Positions 1 through 5,199 of a stretch of 5,199 bases of DNA are shown one piece after another. A program made the position numbers and the translations under genes. Below the pieces are notes generated by a model. That model was not told where the DNA came from. It made no database searches and worked only from the letters and a program-made list of their open reading frames with translations. This DNA comes from Clostridiales bacterium. Its GTDB lineage: Bacteria > Bacillota > Clostridia > Christensenellales > Christensenellaceae. The DNA lies in the NCBI GenBank assembly GCA_003510345.1, contig DOMW01000168.1:11731-16929 (forward strand), read 5' to 3'. Within the stretch, counting starts at the first letter, position 1, and every line of letters begins with the position of its first letter.

Positions 1-1
1 T

Positions 2-52
2 GAAAATGGCAAGATTGAGAAAACAGGCCGCAAAGATGGTCGCGCTATTTGA
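2..52 (+). CDS. Possible C-terminal end of a convergent plus-strand gene
   Basis: A plus-strand frame is open from the left edge to TGA at 50-52 and reads ENGKIEKTGRKDGRAI, a charged stretch that could be a natural C-terminus. If real, its stop would directly abut the cbiD stop (53-55) in a tail-to-tail arrangement. Sixteen codons without a stop is not significant by itself. On the minus strand this stretch has no ATG and no clear terminator hairpin with a U tract. Confidence 0.22.
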   Translation, partial: ENGKIEKTGRKDGRAI

Positions 53-1183
53 TCAATGGCTACCCAGGCGCATTCGCGCGATCAAACCTTCCGCTTCCCC
101 CGCCGTACCGAGCACGCCCCACTCGTTGGAATAAACCACGACGCCAAGCGGCATATCCTCTTTTGACATAGAGCGCACATGGAACCAAATCCTTTCCATC
201 ACGCGCGCCATTGTTTGCTTGCGCAGGCCTGCGCCCGCAAGCACAGTAAGCGCGTCGTCTGTCGTGACGCAGGCAAGCAGCTTTTGCACGAGCGCCTGCG
301 CCGCCCCTTCCGCCGCCGCAAACGCGGCTAAAAGCTCCATGCGGCAATCACCATACCCCGAATGCAGGTTTGTCATGCCGCCCGCCAGTTTGATGAACTT
401 GCCTATGTGCCCGGCAAGCAATATGCCCGAAAAGCCCAGTTTCCCCGCAAACCGCAGCGCGCCGCCCATAAAGTTGCCGCACTGCACGATATGGGGTTTT
501 GGCACGCCCAGCGTTTTCATCAGAAATGCCTGCCCATAATTACCCGGCGTCAGCGCGATCATCTCGCCGCCGCCCTCGCGCAGCACATTCATTTCCAGCC
601 GGATGGAATCCAAAAGCGCCTGTTTACTCATCGGCTTTACCACGCCGCTTGTGCCCAGCACAGAAATGCCGCCCTCTATGCCCAGCCTTGGGTTGAACGT
701 TTTGCCCGCGAGCTTAACGCCCGCCGGAATAAATACTTCAACCTTTAGCCCGCCGCCATAGCCATATTTCTCCGCCGCCCGGCGCACCTGCCGTGTTATC
801 ATATCCCGCGGCCCGGGGTTGATCGCCGCCCCCCCCACCGGCACTGCCAGCCCGCGCTTTGTGACCCGCCCCACACCCACGCCGCCGTCTATCTCCACAC
901 CGCCCGTTTCCATCTTTTCGACCGCCGCGTAAACGACCACGCCGTTTGTAACGTCCGGGTCGTCGCCGCTGTCCTTTTGTATGCCGCAAACAGCGCGGTT
1001 TTCTTCCATGCGCAATTCCTCTACCGGCAGGGTGAGAACCTGCCCGCCGGGCAAGGTGATTTGTGTACGCGATTGCACTTCACCGCCCAGCAACAGAAGC
1101 ACCGCCACGCCCGCCGCGGCAGCGGCGCATGTGCCCGTCGTGTAGCCCTCCCGGAGCGTACACGGTTTCTTTTGCGCGCTCAT
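53..1183 (-). CDS. cbiD: Cobalt-precorrin-5B C1-methyltransferase CbiD
   Basis: This 376-residue protein matches CbiD, the SAM-dependent enzyme that methylates C1 of cobalt-precorrin-5B in the anaerobic cobalamin pathway; it acts in the cytoplasm. Family hallmarks are visible in order: LREGYTTGTCAAAAA at residues 10-24, KDSGDDPDVT at 70-79, GVGRVTKRGLAVPVG with AINPGPRDMI at about 103-129, and KTFNPRLGIEGGISVLGTSG at about 160-180. A later stretch with NLHSGYGD is also typical. The length is normal for the family and the frame is intact. The ATG lies inside ATGA, overlapping the stop of the ABC ATPase by 4 bases, and a GAGGTG ribosome binding site (1189-1194) sits 5 bases upstream, so start and translational coupling are well supported. 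It is the last gene of the transporter operon inside the window. No other cbi gene is visible, so the remaining pathway must be encoded elsewhere or beyond the left edge. The family call is firm; activity is inferred. Confidence 0.96.
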   Translation of the reverse strand: MSAQKKPCTLREGYTTGTCAAAAAGVAVLLLLGGEVQSRTQITLPGGQVLTLPVEELRMEENRAVCGIQKDSGDDPDVTNGVVVYAAVEKMETGGVEIDGGVGVGRVTKRGLAVPVGGAAINPGPRDMITRQVRRAAEKYGYGGGLKVEVFIPAGVKLAGKTFNPRLGIEGGISVLGTSGVVKPMSKQALLDSIRLEMNVLREGGGEMIALTPGNYGQAFLMKTLGVPKPHIVQCGNFMGGALRFAGKLGFSGILLAGHIGKFIKLAGGMTNLHSGYGDCRMELLAAFAAAEGAAQALVQKLLACVTTDDALTVLAGAGLRKQTMARVMERIWFHVRSMSKEDMPLGVVVYSNEWGVLGTAGEAEGLIARMRLGSH

Positions 1184-2295
1184 TCCCGCACCTCATCCAA
1201 AATTTCCAGCCCCATATCCCGCGCGGCCGCGAGCAGATCCCGGTTTCTCGCGTTCATCGTGCCGTAACCGCGCAGGCAATTTATGACGCTCTCGCAGGAC
1301 GCCAACTTTTCCACCGCTCTTTGAAACGCGGCCTCGCCGATCTCCTCAAAGCTTTTCTCGCCGACCACCTCCGCCGCAAGGTCGCCCGCCAGCGCAAAAT
1401 CGACGTCGTTTTCATGCAGTATGCCCGCGATAAACGGCACACCGTTTTTTTGTAACGCGCGGAAGGTTTCCGCGCCCGTTCCGCCCCCGGCGATCACAAA
1501 GGTCTTTGGCTCGCCCTGCGGTTTGCCCATCTCCATACTGCCGAACAGTGGATTGTAGCTGCCGTTTGAGAGGCCGTACAGCTCGGTGATAAGCGCCCGC
1601 TCAAAAATCTCCCCCGGCGTGCCGTAATGCGCAATAGTCTCGCCCTTCACACACAGCACATAATCGGAAATCTTCTGTGCCAGATCGATCTCGTGCATGG
1701 ATAGTATAACCGCGATCTTCCGCCGTTTCGCCATATCGCGGAGAATGGAAAGCAGCTCCAGCTTGTAATGGATATCGAGGAAGGACGTAGGCTCATCCAG
1801 TACGATAATCCGCGGCTGCTGGCAGATGGCCCGCGCAAGCAGCACCCTCTGCCGCTGCCCGTCGCTTATCTTAGTGAAGTCGCGCGCGCGCAGATCCAGT
1901 GTGTGCACAAGCGCCATCGCTTCGCGCACATGCGCCCGGTCTTGCTCCGAAAGGATTCCCAACTGCCCGGTGTATGGATATCGCCCCGTCGCCACAACGT
2001 CTTCGCAGGTCATCAGCTCCGTCTTGAGCTTTTCGGTCAGCACCACCGACATCCGGCGGGAAAGGTCTTTGTTTGTCATGCCGTCTAAAGAGCGGCCGTC
2101 CAAATACACCGTACCGTGCAGGGCTTTCAGGTATTTCGCGATGCTCTTTAATATGGTGGACTTGCCCGAACCGTTGGGGCCGATCAGCGTTAATATCCGC
2201 CCTTTTTCCAACGCTATACCGATATCCTTTATAAGCGGGACGCCGTGGTAGCCCACCGCCAGGTCTTTTGTGCGGAAATAAACCGTATCGCTCAA
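1180..2295 (-). CDS. FecE/BtuD-type ABC transporter ATPase with extra C-terminal Rossmann-like domain
   Basis: This 371-residue protein is the ATP-hydrolysing subunit of the importer, acting on the cytoplasmic face with the upstream permease. Visible motifs are Walker A GPNGSGKST (39-47), the GRYPYTG stretch typical of iron-chelate/B12 ATPases (104-110), Walker B IIVLDEPTS (163-171), D-loop FLD (172-174) and H-loop His201. Two motifs are unusual: the Q-loop reads VVLTE with Glu88 where Gln is normal, and the signature is ISDGQ (143-147) rather than LSGGQ. FecE/BtuD ATPases usually end near residue 255; this one continues with about 108 more residues (see separate entry). The start is TTG at 2295: AGGAGGG lies 10 bases upstream and the first downstream ATG (Met73) would remove Walker A. 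The TTG overlaps the permease stop by 4 bases, and the ATPase stop overlaps the cbiD start by 4 bases. The substrate cannot be read from the ATPase; corrinoid, heme or siderophore are all possible. Confidence 0.93.
   Translation of the reverse strand: MSDTVYFRTKDLAVGYHGVPLIKDIGIALEKGRILTLIGPNGSGKSTILKSIAKYLKALHGTVYLDGRSLDGMTNKDLSRRMSVVLTEKLKTELMTCEDVVATGRYPYTGQLGILSEQDRAHVREAMALVHTLDLRARDFTKISDGQRQRVLLARAICQQPRIIVLDEPTSFLDIHYKLELLSILRDMAKRRKIAVILSMHEIDLAQKISDYVLCVKGETIAHYGTPGEIFERALITELYGLSNGSYNPLFGSMEMGKPQGEPKTFVIAGGGTGAETFRALQKNGVPFIAGILHENDVDFALAGDLAAEVVGEKSFEEIGEAAFQRAVEKLASCESVINCLRGYGTMNARNRDLLAAARDMGLEILDEVRE
1183..1506 (-). other. Unassigned C-terminal domain of the ABC ATPase (residues 264-371)
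   Basis: After the ABC core and a short linker, the protein continues with KTFVIAGGGTGAETFRAL (264-281), which has the look of a beta strand, glycine-rich loop and helix as in nucleotide-binding Rossmann-like folds. It then has GVPFIAGILHENDVDFALA (285-303), a second strand-loop-helix with a charged HEND turn, and a C-terminal part with CESVINCLRGYGTMNARN (334-351) containing Cys334 and Cys340. The reading frame is continuous with the ATPase, with no sign of a frameshift or internal start. From memory, similar extensions occur on some clostridial iron/B12-type ABC ATPases, so it is probably a family trait rather than a chance fusion. Its ligand and role are unknown to me. A regulatory or ligand-sensing domain is one option; an enzymatic role on the imported cofactor is another. 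Confidence 0.7.
1189..1194 (-). promoter_or_regulatory. Ribosome binding site of cbiD within the ATPase 3' end
   Basis: GAGGTG on the minus strand lies 5 bases before the cbiD ATG at 1183, within the final codons of the ATPase (EVRE). With the ATGA stop/start overlap, this fits re-initiation or direct coupling after ATPase translation. Confidence 0.7.
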
Positions 2296-3317
2296 TGCTT
2301 TTTGTCCCTCCTGACCATCATCCACAGCACGACCGGCGCGCCGAACACGGCGGTCACCGCGCTGATACCAAGTTCTGTAGGCGCGAAAAGCGTCCGCGCG
2401 ATCAAGTCGCACCCGATGCAGAAGATCGCGCCGCCCAAAAAGCACGCGGGGATCACAAGTATGGGCCTGGATGTTTTTAAAAATGTTTTTACAAGGTGCG
2501 GTACGGCGATACCCACAAAGGAAACCGGCCCCGCGAACGCCGTAACGCAGGCCGCAAGCAGGCTGGAAAGCAGAATAAGCGTTACGCGGAAGCCCATTAT
2601 GTTGAGGCCCATATTTTGCGCGTACGCTTCCCCGAGTTGGTACGCGCTGATGGGTTTTGCCAGCAAAAACACAAACACGGCGGCGGCGGAGACGACGGTG
2701 GTCATCGCGGCGACGTCGCCCCACACAATGCCCGAAAAACTGCCGCGCGACCAGTTGTGCAGGTTCACAATGTTTGCGTCGTCCGCGAATGTGATCACGA
2801 AATCCGTAATGGCCGAACAGATATAGCCTATCATAATGCCCGCCACAATGAGCAGCGCCATGCGCCGCACCTTCCTTGCCAGCAGCAGCACAAACCCCAT
2901 CGCAAGCATTGCGCCCAAAAACGCCGTGCTTATCAGCGCCGCCGAGCTAGCAACGCGGGCGGAGGATAAAGCAAACACCATCACAAGTGACACGGCAAGC
3001 TTTGCGCCCGAAGCGATGCCCAGCACGTATGGGTCGGCAAGCGGGTTGTTGAAAAACGTTTGCAGCAAAAACCCGGCCAGCGCAAGCGCGCCGCCGAGCA
3101 CAACGCCCGCGATCAGCCGGGGCATACGTATCTCCCATATAATGCTCAAGTTCGTGCTTTCCCCGCCCCGCTCGCCGATCGCCCTGAAAATATCTTCCGG
3201 CGGAACGGAAACACTGCCTATGCTGATATTGGCAATGAGCAGCGCAATGAACAATACCATCATGATGGCAAATACGACGAACGGCCTTGTATGCGTTTTT
3301 GTCTGTTCCCGTATCAT
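2292..3317 (-). CDS. FecCD/BtuC-family ABC transporter permease
   Basis: This 341-residue integral membrane protein is the channel-forming subunit of a type II importer for iron chelates, heme or cobalamin, and presumably works as a homodimer. The first membrane helix spans about residues 13-34, and further hydrophobic segments follow through the protein, consistent with the roughly ten helices of the family. Conserved blocks include IRMPRLIAGVVLGGALALAG (63-82), QTFFNNPLADPYVLG (86-100), GPVSFVGIAVPH (263-274, the region that contacts the ATPase) and PTELGISAVTAVFGAPVVLWMM (313-334). The length is typical. The ATG at 3317 follows the binding-protein stop by 20 bases. The nearest purine-rich site, GGAAG, is unusually close to this ATG, and AGGGG lies further upstream; the in-frame Met19/Met20 would cut into the first helix and are less likely. 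The stop codon shares 4 bases (TTGA) with the ATPase start, and the last codons encode the ATPase ribosome binding site. Confidence 0.95.
   Translation of the reverse strand: MIREQTKTHTRPFVVFAIMMVLFIALLIANISIGSVSVPPEDIFRAIGERGGESTNLSIIWEIRMPRLIAGVVLGGALALAGFLLQTFFNNPLADPYVLGIASGAKLAVSLVMVFALSSARVASSAALISTAFLGAMLAMGFVLLLARKVRRMALLIVAGIMIGYICSAITDFVITFADDANIVNLHNWSRGSFSGIVWGDVAAMTTVVSAAAVFVFLLAKPISAYQLGEAYAQNMGLNIMGFRVTLILLSSLLAACVTAFAGPVSFVGIAVPHLVKTFLKTSRPILVIPACFLGGAIFCIGCDLIARTLFAPTELGISAVTAVFGAPVVLWMMVRRDKKH
2306..2312 (-). promoter_or_regulatory. Ribosome binding site that fixes the TTG start of the ATPase
   Basis: AGGAGGG on the minus strand lies 10 bases before the TTG at 2295, inside the last codons of the permease (encoding RRDKKH). 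No ATG or GTG is available between here and Walker A except a GTG at codon 14, so this site supports the TTG start and coupling of permease and ATPase translation. Confidence 0.75.
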
Positions 3318-3337
3318 TCTTCCGCTTTGAGCCCCTG

Positions 3338-4501
3338 TTATTGTAGTTTATACATAAAGTTCAATTCTTTGAGGCCGCTTTCCGCCGTGAGCATCTCGTG
3401 CATATCCGATATCATCAGCCCGATCTGCGTCGTCTCCTGAAAGAGGTTTTTATCCGTGCACCACACATTGCCGCTTTGCACAGCCTTGAAGTCGCCGAAC
3501 AGTTCATTTTTGGCGGTCAGGTCGTCCAAAGTACGCACACTGCCATCTATCGTGCTGTTGTAGATAATATAATCCGCTTCTTTTGCCGTGGCGTAAAATT
3601 GCTCCATTTCCATATTCACCGTAGAGGTTGCTTTTTCGGGGTCGCCCAAATTCTCAAACACATAGTCGCCGCCCGCCAGCTCGATCATTTTGGTGATATA
3701 ATCGCCCGACCTGCGCACGACCACCGAACCGTTGGAACTTACATAAAAGAACGCCACTGTCTTTCCTGTGCTTTCCTGCCCGGAAACGCTTTCCATATGG
3801 GCAACCTGCTCATCAAATAATTGGTTTGCCAGTTCTTCCTTTCCCAGCAGCGCCGCGTATAGCTTAATCCATTCCAGACGGCCCAGCGGGTGCGTTTCAT
3901 AGCTGGACTGCTCTACCAATACGGGAATACCCAGTTCTTCCAGTTTTTCCTTCACCTCGGGCGTATGGTTGATCATCGTGGACTCCACCGCCAAATCGCA
4001 GCCGGCCGATAGTATCAATTCATAATCGGGCTTGTTGTATTTTCCGGCGTACAGGATATCACCCGCTTGCATGGCGGTTTTCGCGTTTTCTATATACCAG
4101 TCTTGCGCTTTCGAGCCGGAAAGGCTGACATTCGGCAGGGCCTCAAGCGCGTCGAACAGGCACATCGCCGAAGTGGCGACCAGATAAATATCGTCGGCAG
4201 GCCGCCGTATGATAACGATATCCCCGCCTACCCCTTCCGGCGCTTCCATACCTTCCGGCACGGCGAGAAACCTGCTGCCATCAGAAACCGACAGTAACAC
4301 ATACCCGCCCTCGTAATAGTCCACGCTGAACTGCCCGGCATATTTCAGCTCCATACTGCCTGCCCACTTTAGGCCGTTCCCGAGGCCGGGGTCACCTGCC
4401 CGCCAGTCCGTCCGCGCGCTTGCCGCGCATCCGGAAACCAGCAGCGCCGCCGCAAACAACAGCGCGCAGAACATTACCACACCGCGTTTCACTTTCCCCA
4501 T
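3338..4501 (-). CDS. Class III solute-binding lipoprotein (iron chelate/heme/corrinoid type)
   Basis: This 387-residue protein is the extracellular ligand-binding component of the importer. It begins with a lipoprotein signal: basic MGKVKR, a hydrophobic stretch, then lipobox LVSGC with Cys25 as the lipidation site. It would therefore be tethered to the outer face of the membrane. The mature part has the layout of TroA/BtuF/FepB-like proteins: an N-terminal lobe including IVIIRRPADDIYLVATSAM (95-113) and a run CDLAVEST (168-175), an interdomain region GIPVLVEQSSYETHPLGRLEWIKLYAALLG (about 191-220), then a second lobe with AFFYVSSNGSVVVRRSGDYITKMIELAGG. I chose the ATG at 4501 because it gives a proper signal peptide and has GAGGG about 10 bases upstream; the longer frame starting at 4558 would overlap the preceding gene. 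It lies 13 bases after the NEAT-like gene. The fold family is clear, but the ligand is not readable from sequence. Confidence 0.92.
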   Translation of the reverse strand: MGKVKRGVVMFCALLFAAALLVSGCAASARTDWRAGDPGLGNGLKWAGSMELKYAGQFSVDYYEGGYVLLSVSDGSRFLAVPEGMEAPEGVGGDIVIIRRPADDIYLVATSAMCLFDALEALPNVSLSGSKAQDWYIENAKTAMQAGDILYAGKYNKPDYELILSAGCDLAVESTMINHTPEVKEKLEELGIPVLVEQSSYETHPLGRLEWIKLYAALLGKEELANQLFDEQVAHMESVSGQESTGKTVAFFYVSSNGSVVVRRSGDYITKMIELAGGDYVFENLGDPEKATSTVNMEMEQFYATAKEADYIIYNSTIDGSVRTLDDLTAKNELFGDFKAVQSGNVWCTDKNLFQETTQIGLMISDMHEMLTAESGLKELNFMYKLQ

Positions 4502-4514
4502 ATCATCCGTACCC

Positions 4515-5021
4515 TCACCGTTTTTTCGTGTTCTTTTTGCGCCTGCGCAGGGCGGCAATCAGGATGACGGCAGCAATTGCCGCCGCAATGGCTATGATCA
4601 CCGGCGCCGTTTGCCCCGCGCCCGCATTTTGTGATTTCAATGTGCTTGCGCCAAACCGCAGCGTATATTCCACAACATGCGGCTCGCTCATCGCCACCGT
4701 CTCGGCGTTCACGGCGATATCCGCATCGAGGGCGGCAACGGGGATTTCAAATGTAGAATTCCCCTCTGTGTTCACCGGGTTGTACTTTACGCCGCCCAAT
4801 TCCATGTATGTGTAATTCGGGCTACTCCAAATAATAGTCGCCGCCATGCTGCCACCCTCTATTTGCAGCTTCGCGGGCGATTCCACACTTGCGCGGCCCG
4901 AACCGCCCGAAAGCGTGACCCCGACCGTGTAGCTGCCGTCCGCGGGCACATTTACCGCCAAAGCCTGCGCGGGCAATGCAATCATCAGCAATAGCGCTAA
5001 CACAAAAAAAAGCCTTTTCAT
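4515..5021 (-). CDS. Secreted membrane-anchored NEAT-like domain protein
   Basis: This 168-residue protein has a signal peptide (1-22, cleavage probably after ALA), an all-beta-looking domain (about 26-128) and a C-terminal membrane helix (140-158) followed by a basic tail RRRKKNTKKR, so it should display its domain outside the cell. The domain resembles NEAT (iron transport-associated) domains: it opens with DGSYTVGVTLSGG, has SPAKLQIEGGSMAATI in the middle, and ends with a strand containing EYTLRF. The segment WSSPNYTYMELGGVKY (65-80) and the closing MSEPHVVEYTLRF (111-123) are the likely ligand-facing parts. In heme-binding NEAT domains the last hairpin carries YxxxY; here the equivalent positions read HVVEY (His115, Tyr119). 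The ATG at 5021 is fixed by GGAGGT 4 bases upstream and by the signal peptide; a longer frame from 5081 is not credible. It leads the operon and probably captures ligand for the adjacent lipoprotein. NEAT membership is my judgement by eye and needs a profile search. Confidence 0.8.
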   Translation of the reverse strand: MKRLFFVLALLLMIALPAQALAVNVPADGSYTVGVTLSGGSGRASVESPAKLQIEGGSMAATIIWSSPNYTYMELGGVKYNPVNTEGNSTFEIPVAALDADIAVNAETVAMSEPHVVEYTLRFGASTLKSQNAGAGQTAPVIIAIAAAIAAVILIAALRRRKKNTKKR

Positions 5022-5025
5022 TGAT

Positions 5026-5031
5026 ACCTCC
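5026..5031 (-). promoter_or_regulatory. Ribosome binding site of the NEAT-like gene
   Basis: GGAGGT on the minus strand lies 4 bases before the ATG at 5021. It decides the start in favour of the 168-residue product with a signal peptide, against the longer frame from 5081. Confidence 0.8.
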
Positions 5032-5061
5032 GATACCTTCTCAGGTAAACGTTGATTTAAG

Positions 5062-5110
5062 CGGGTTCGTATCTTCGGCACTCAGACATATCTGCCCAAA
5101 TATGAACCCG
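5062..5110 (-). promoter_or_regulatory. Structured leader: 7-bp inverted repeat enclosing a smaller hairpin
   Basis: The plus-strand arms CGGGTTC (5062-5068) and GAACCCG (5104-5110) are perfect reverse complements separated by 35 bases. Inside them lies a second dyad, CAGA (5083-5086) and TCTG (5091-5094), with a 4-base loop, flanked by further GG/CC pairing potential. Transcribed on the minus strand this would give a closed stem with an internal hairpin, about 40 bases upstream of the NEAT-like start codon. No run of U follows the structure, so it is not an ordinary intrinsic terminator. It could be a regulatory RNA element, a protein operator or an mRNA-stabilising structure. I do not recognise a known riboswitch. 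Confidence 0.4.
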
Positions 5111-5126
5111 TATTTTACTATGTAAA
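5099..5126 (-). promoter_or_regulatory. Weak candidate sigma-A promoter for the operon
   Basis: On the minus strand TTTACA (5126-5121) matches the -35 consensus at 5 of 6 positions, and CATATT (5104-5099) matches the -10 at 4 of 6, with 16 bases between. Transcription would begin about 70 bases before the NEAT-like start, inside the inverted repeat, so the full stem would then be missing from the transcript. An alternative -10, TAAAAT (5119-5114), has no good -35. Support is weak, and the operon could instead be transcribed from beyond the right edge. Confidence 0.22.
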
Positions 5127-5199
5127 TATCTTGCGTCTGCTTTTGGGTATTCCCATTGGGTCAAGGAGCCTGCGGCGCATTTTAATGCCTCCGGCGGTT
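5118..5199 (-). CDS. C-terminal tail of a gene entering from the right edge, or a 20-codon small ORF
   Basis: On the minus strand an open frame runs from the window edge to a TAG at 5118. The visible residues are TAGGIKMRRRLLDPMGIPKS followed by RRKIFT. No stop lies between the edge and the TAG, so this could be the basic cytoplasmic tail of a larger, possibly membrane, protein encoded to the right. Alternatively, translation could start at the internal ATG at 5180, which has GGAGG (5188-5192) 7 bases upstream, giving a 20-residue arginine- and lysine-rich peptide. Only 96 bases separate the stop from the NEAT-like gene. I do not recognise the sequence and cannot choose between the two readings from this window. 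Confidence 0.45.
   Translation of the reverse strand, partial: TAGGIKMRRRLLDPMGIPKSRRKIFT

Noticed and set aside
6..134. 42-codon plus-strand ORF starting at 6
   Set aside because: It overlaps the 3' end of cbiD in antisense, lacks a ribosome binding site and has no recognisable features.
1183..1506. ATPase C-terminal domain as a fused cobalt-precorrin-6A reductase (CbiJ)
   Set aside because: The glycine-rich start and the cbiD neighbour made this tempting, but the domain is only about 108 residues, far shorter than CbiJ, and lacks the LGGTSEAR-like opening of that family.
2296..2724. Longer ATPase reading frame starting far upstream at 2724
   Set aside because: It would overlap over 400 bases of the clearly coding permease in another frame, and the extra residues are arginine-rich and non-family-like. 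The TTG at 2295 with its AGGAGGG site is the better start.
2245..2826. 193-codon plus-strand open frame
   Set aside because: It is antisense to the permease and ATPase start, whose protein families are clear. Its translation shows no recognisable domain and it is explained as a shadow of GC-rich coding sequence.
3060..3820. Plus-strand open frames of 126-140 codons
   Set aside because: They lie antisense to the permease and the solute-binding protein and show no family motifs or convincing ribosome binding sites.
5022..5081. Extended start for the NEAT-like protein at 5081
   Set aside because: The extension places charged residues before a good signal peptide, and the GGAGGT site points to the ATG at 5021.
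5022..5199. Cobalamin riboswitch upstream of the operon
   Set aside because: The expected B12-box-like GCCACTG core and the AGTCAGGA-type element are not present on the minus strand of this stretch. One could still lie beyond the right edge.

Overview
The window looks like part of the chromosome of an anaerobic, Gram-positive-type bacterium, most likely a member of the Clostridia (Firmicutes). The signs are a lipoprotein-type solute-binding protein, a NEAT-like surface protein anchored by a C-terminal membrane helix, strong GGAGG-type Shine-Dalgarno sites, and CbiD, which belongs to the anaerobic (early cobalt insertion) branch of cobalamin synthesis. Base composition is moderately GC-rich by eye. 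The species cannot be named from this sequence.

All confident genes lie on the minus strand and read from right to left as one compact operon. The order is: a secreted, membrane-anchored NEAT-like domain protein (5021-4515); a class III solute-binding lipoprotein (4501-3338, after a 13-base gap); a FecCD/BtuC-type permease (3317-2292, after a 20-base gap); an ABC ATPase with an extra C-terminal domain of about 108 residues (2295-1180, overlapping the permease by 4 bases and starting with TTG); and CbiD (1183-53, overlapping the ATPase by 4 bases). The two 4-base overlaps suggest translational coupling, so transporter and CbiD are probably made together.

The right edge (5022-5199) holds the leader of the operon. 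It contains a 7-bp inverted repeat enclosing a smaller hairpin, a weak candidate promoter, and a short open frame ending at 5118. That frame is either the tail of a gene entering from outside the window or a 20-codon small ORF with its own good ribosome binding site. The left edge (1-52) has no start for a further minus-strand gene. It may hold the end of a convergent plus-strand gene.

The likely job of the operon is uptake of an iron- or cobalt-containing tetrapyrrole or metal chelate (corrinoid, heme or siderophore). The surface protein and lipoprotein would capture the ligand, and the permease and ATPase would import it. The linkage to cbiD favours a corrinoid or cobalt connection, but the sequence alone does not settle the substrate. 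The least explained parts are the ATPase C-terminal domain, its non-standard Q-loop and signature motifs, the HxxxY variant in the NEAT-like domain, and the structured leader.
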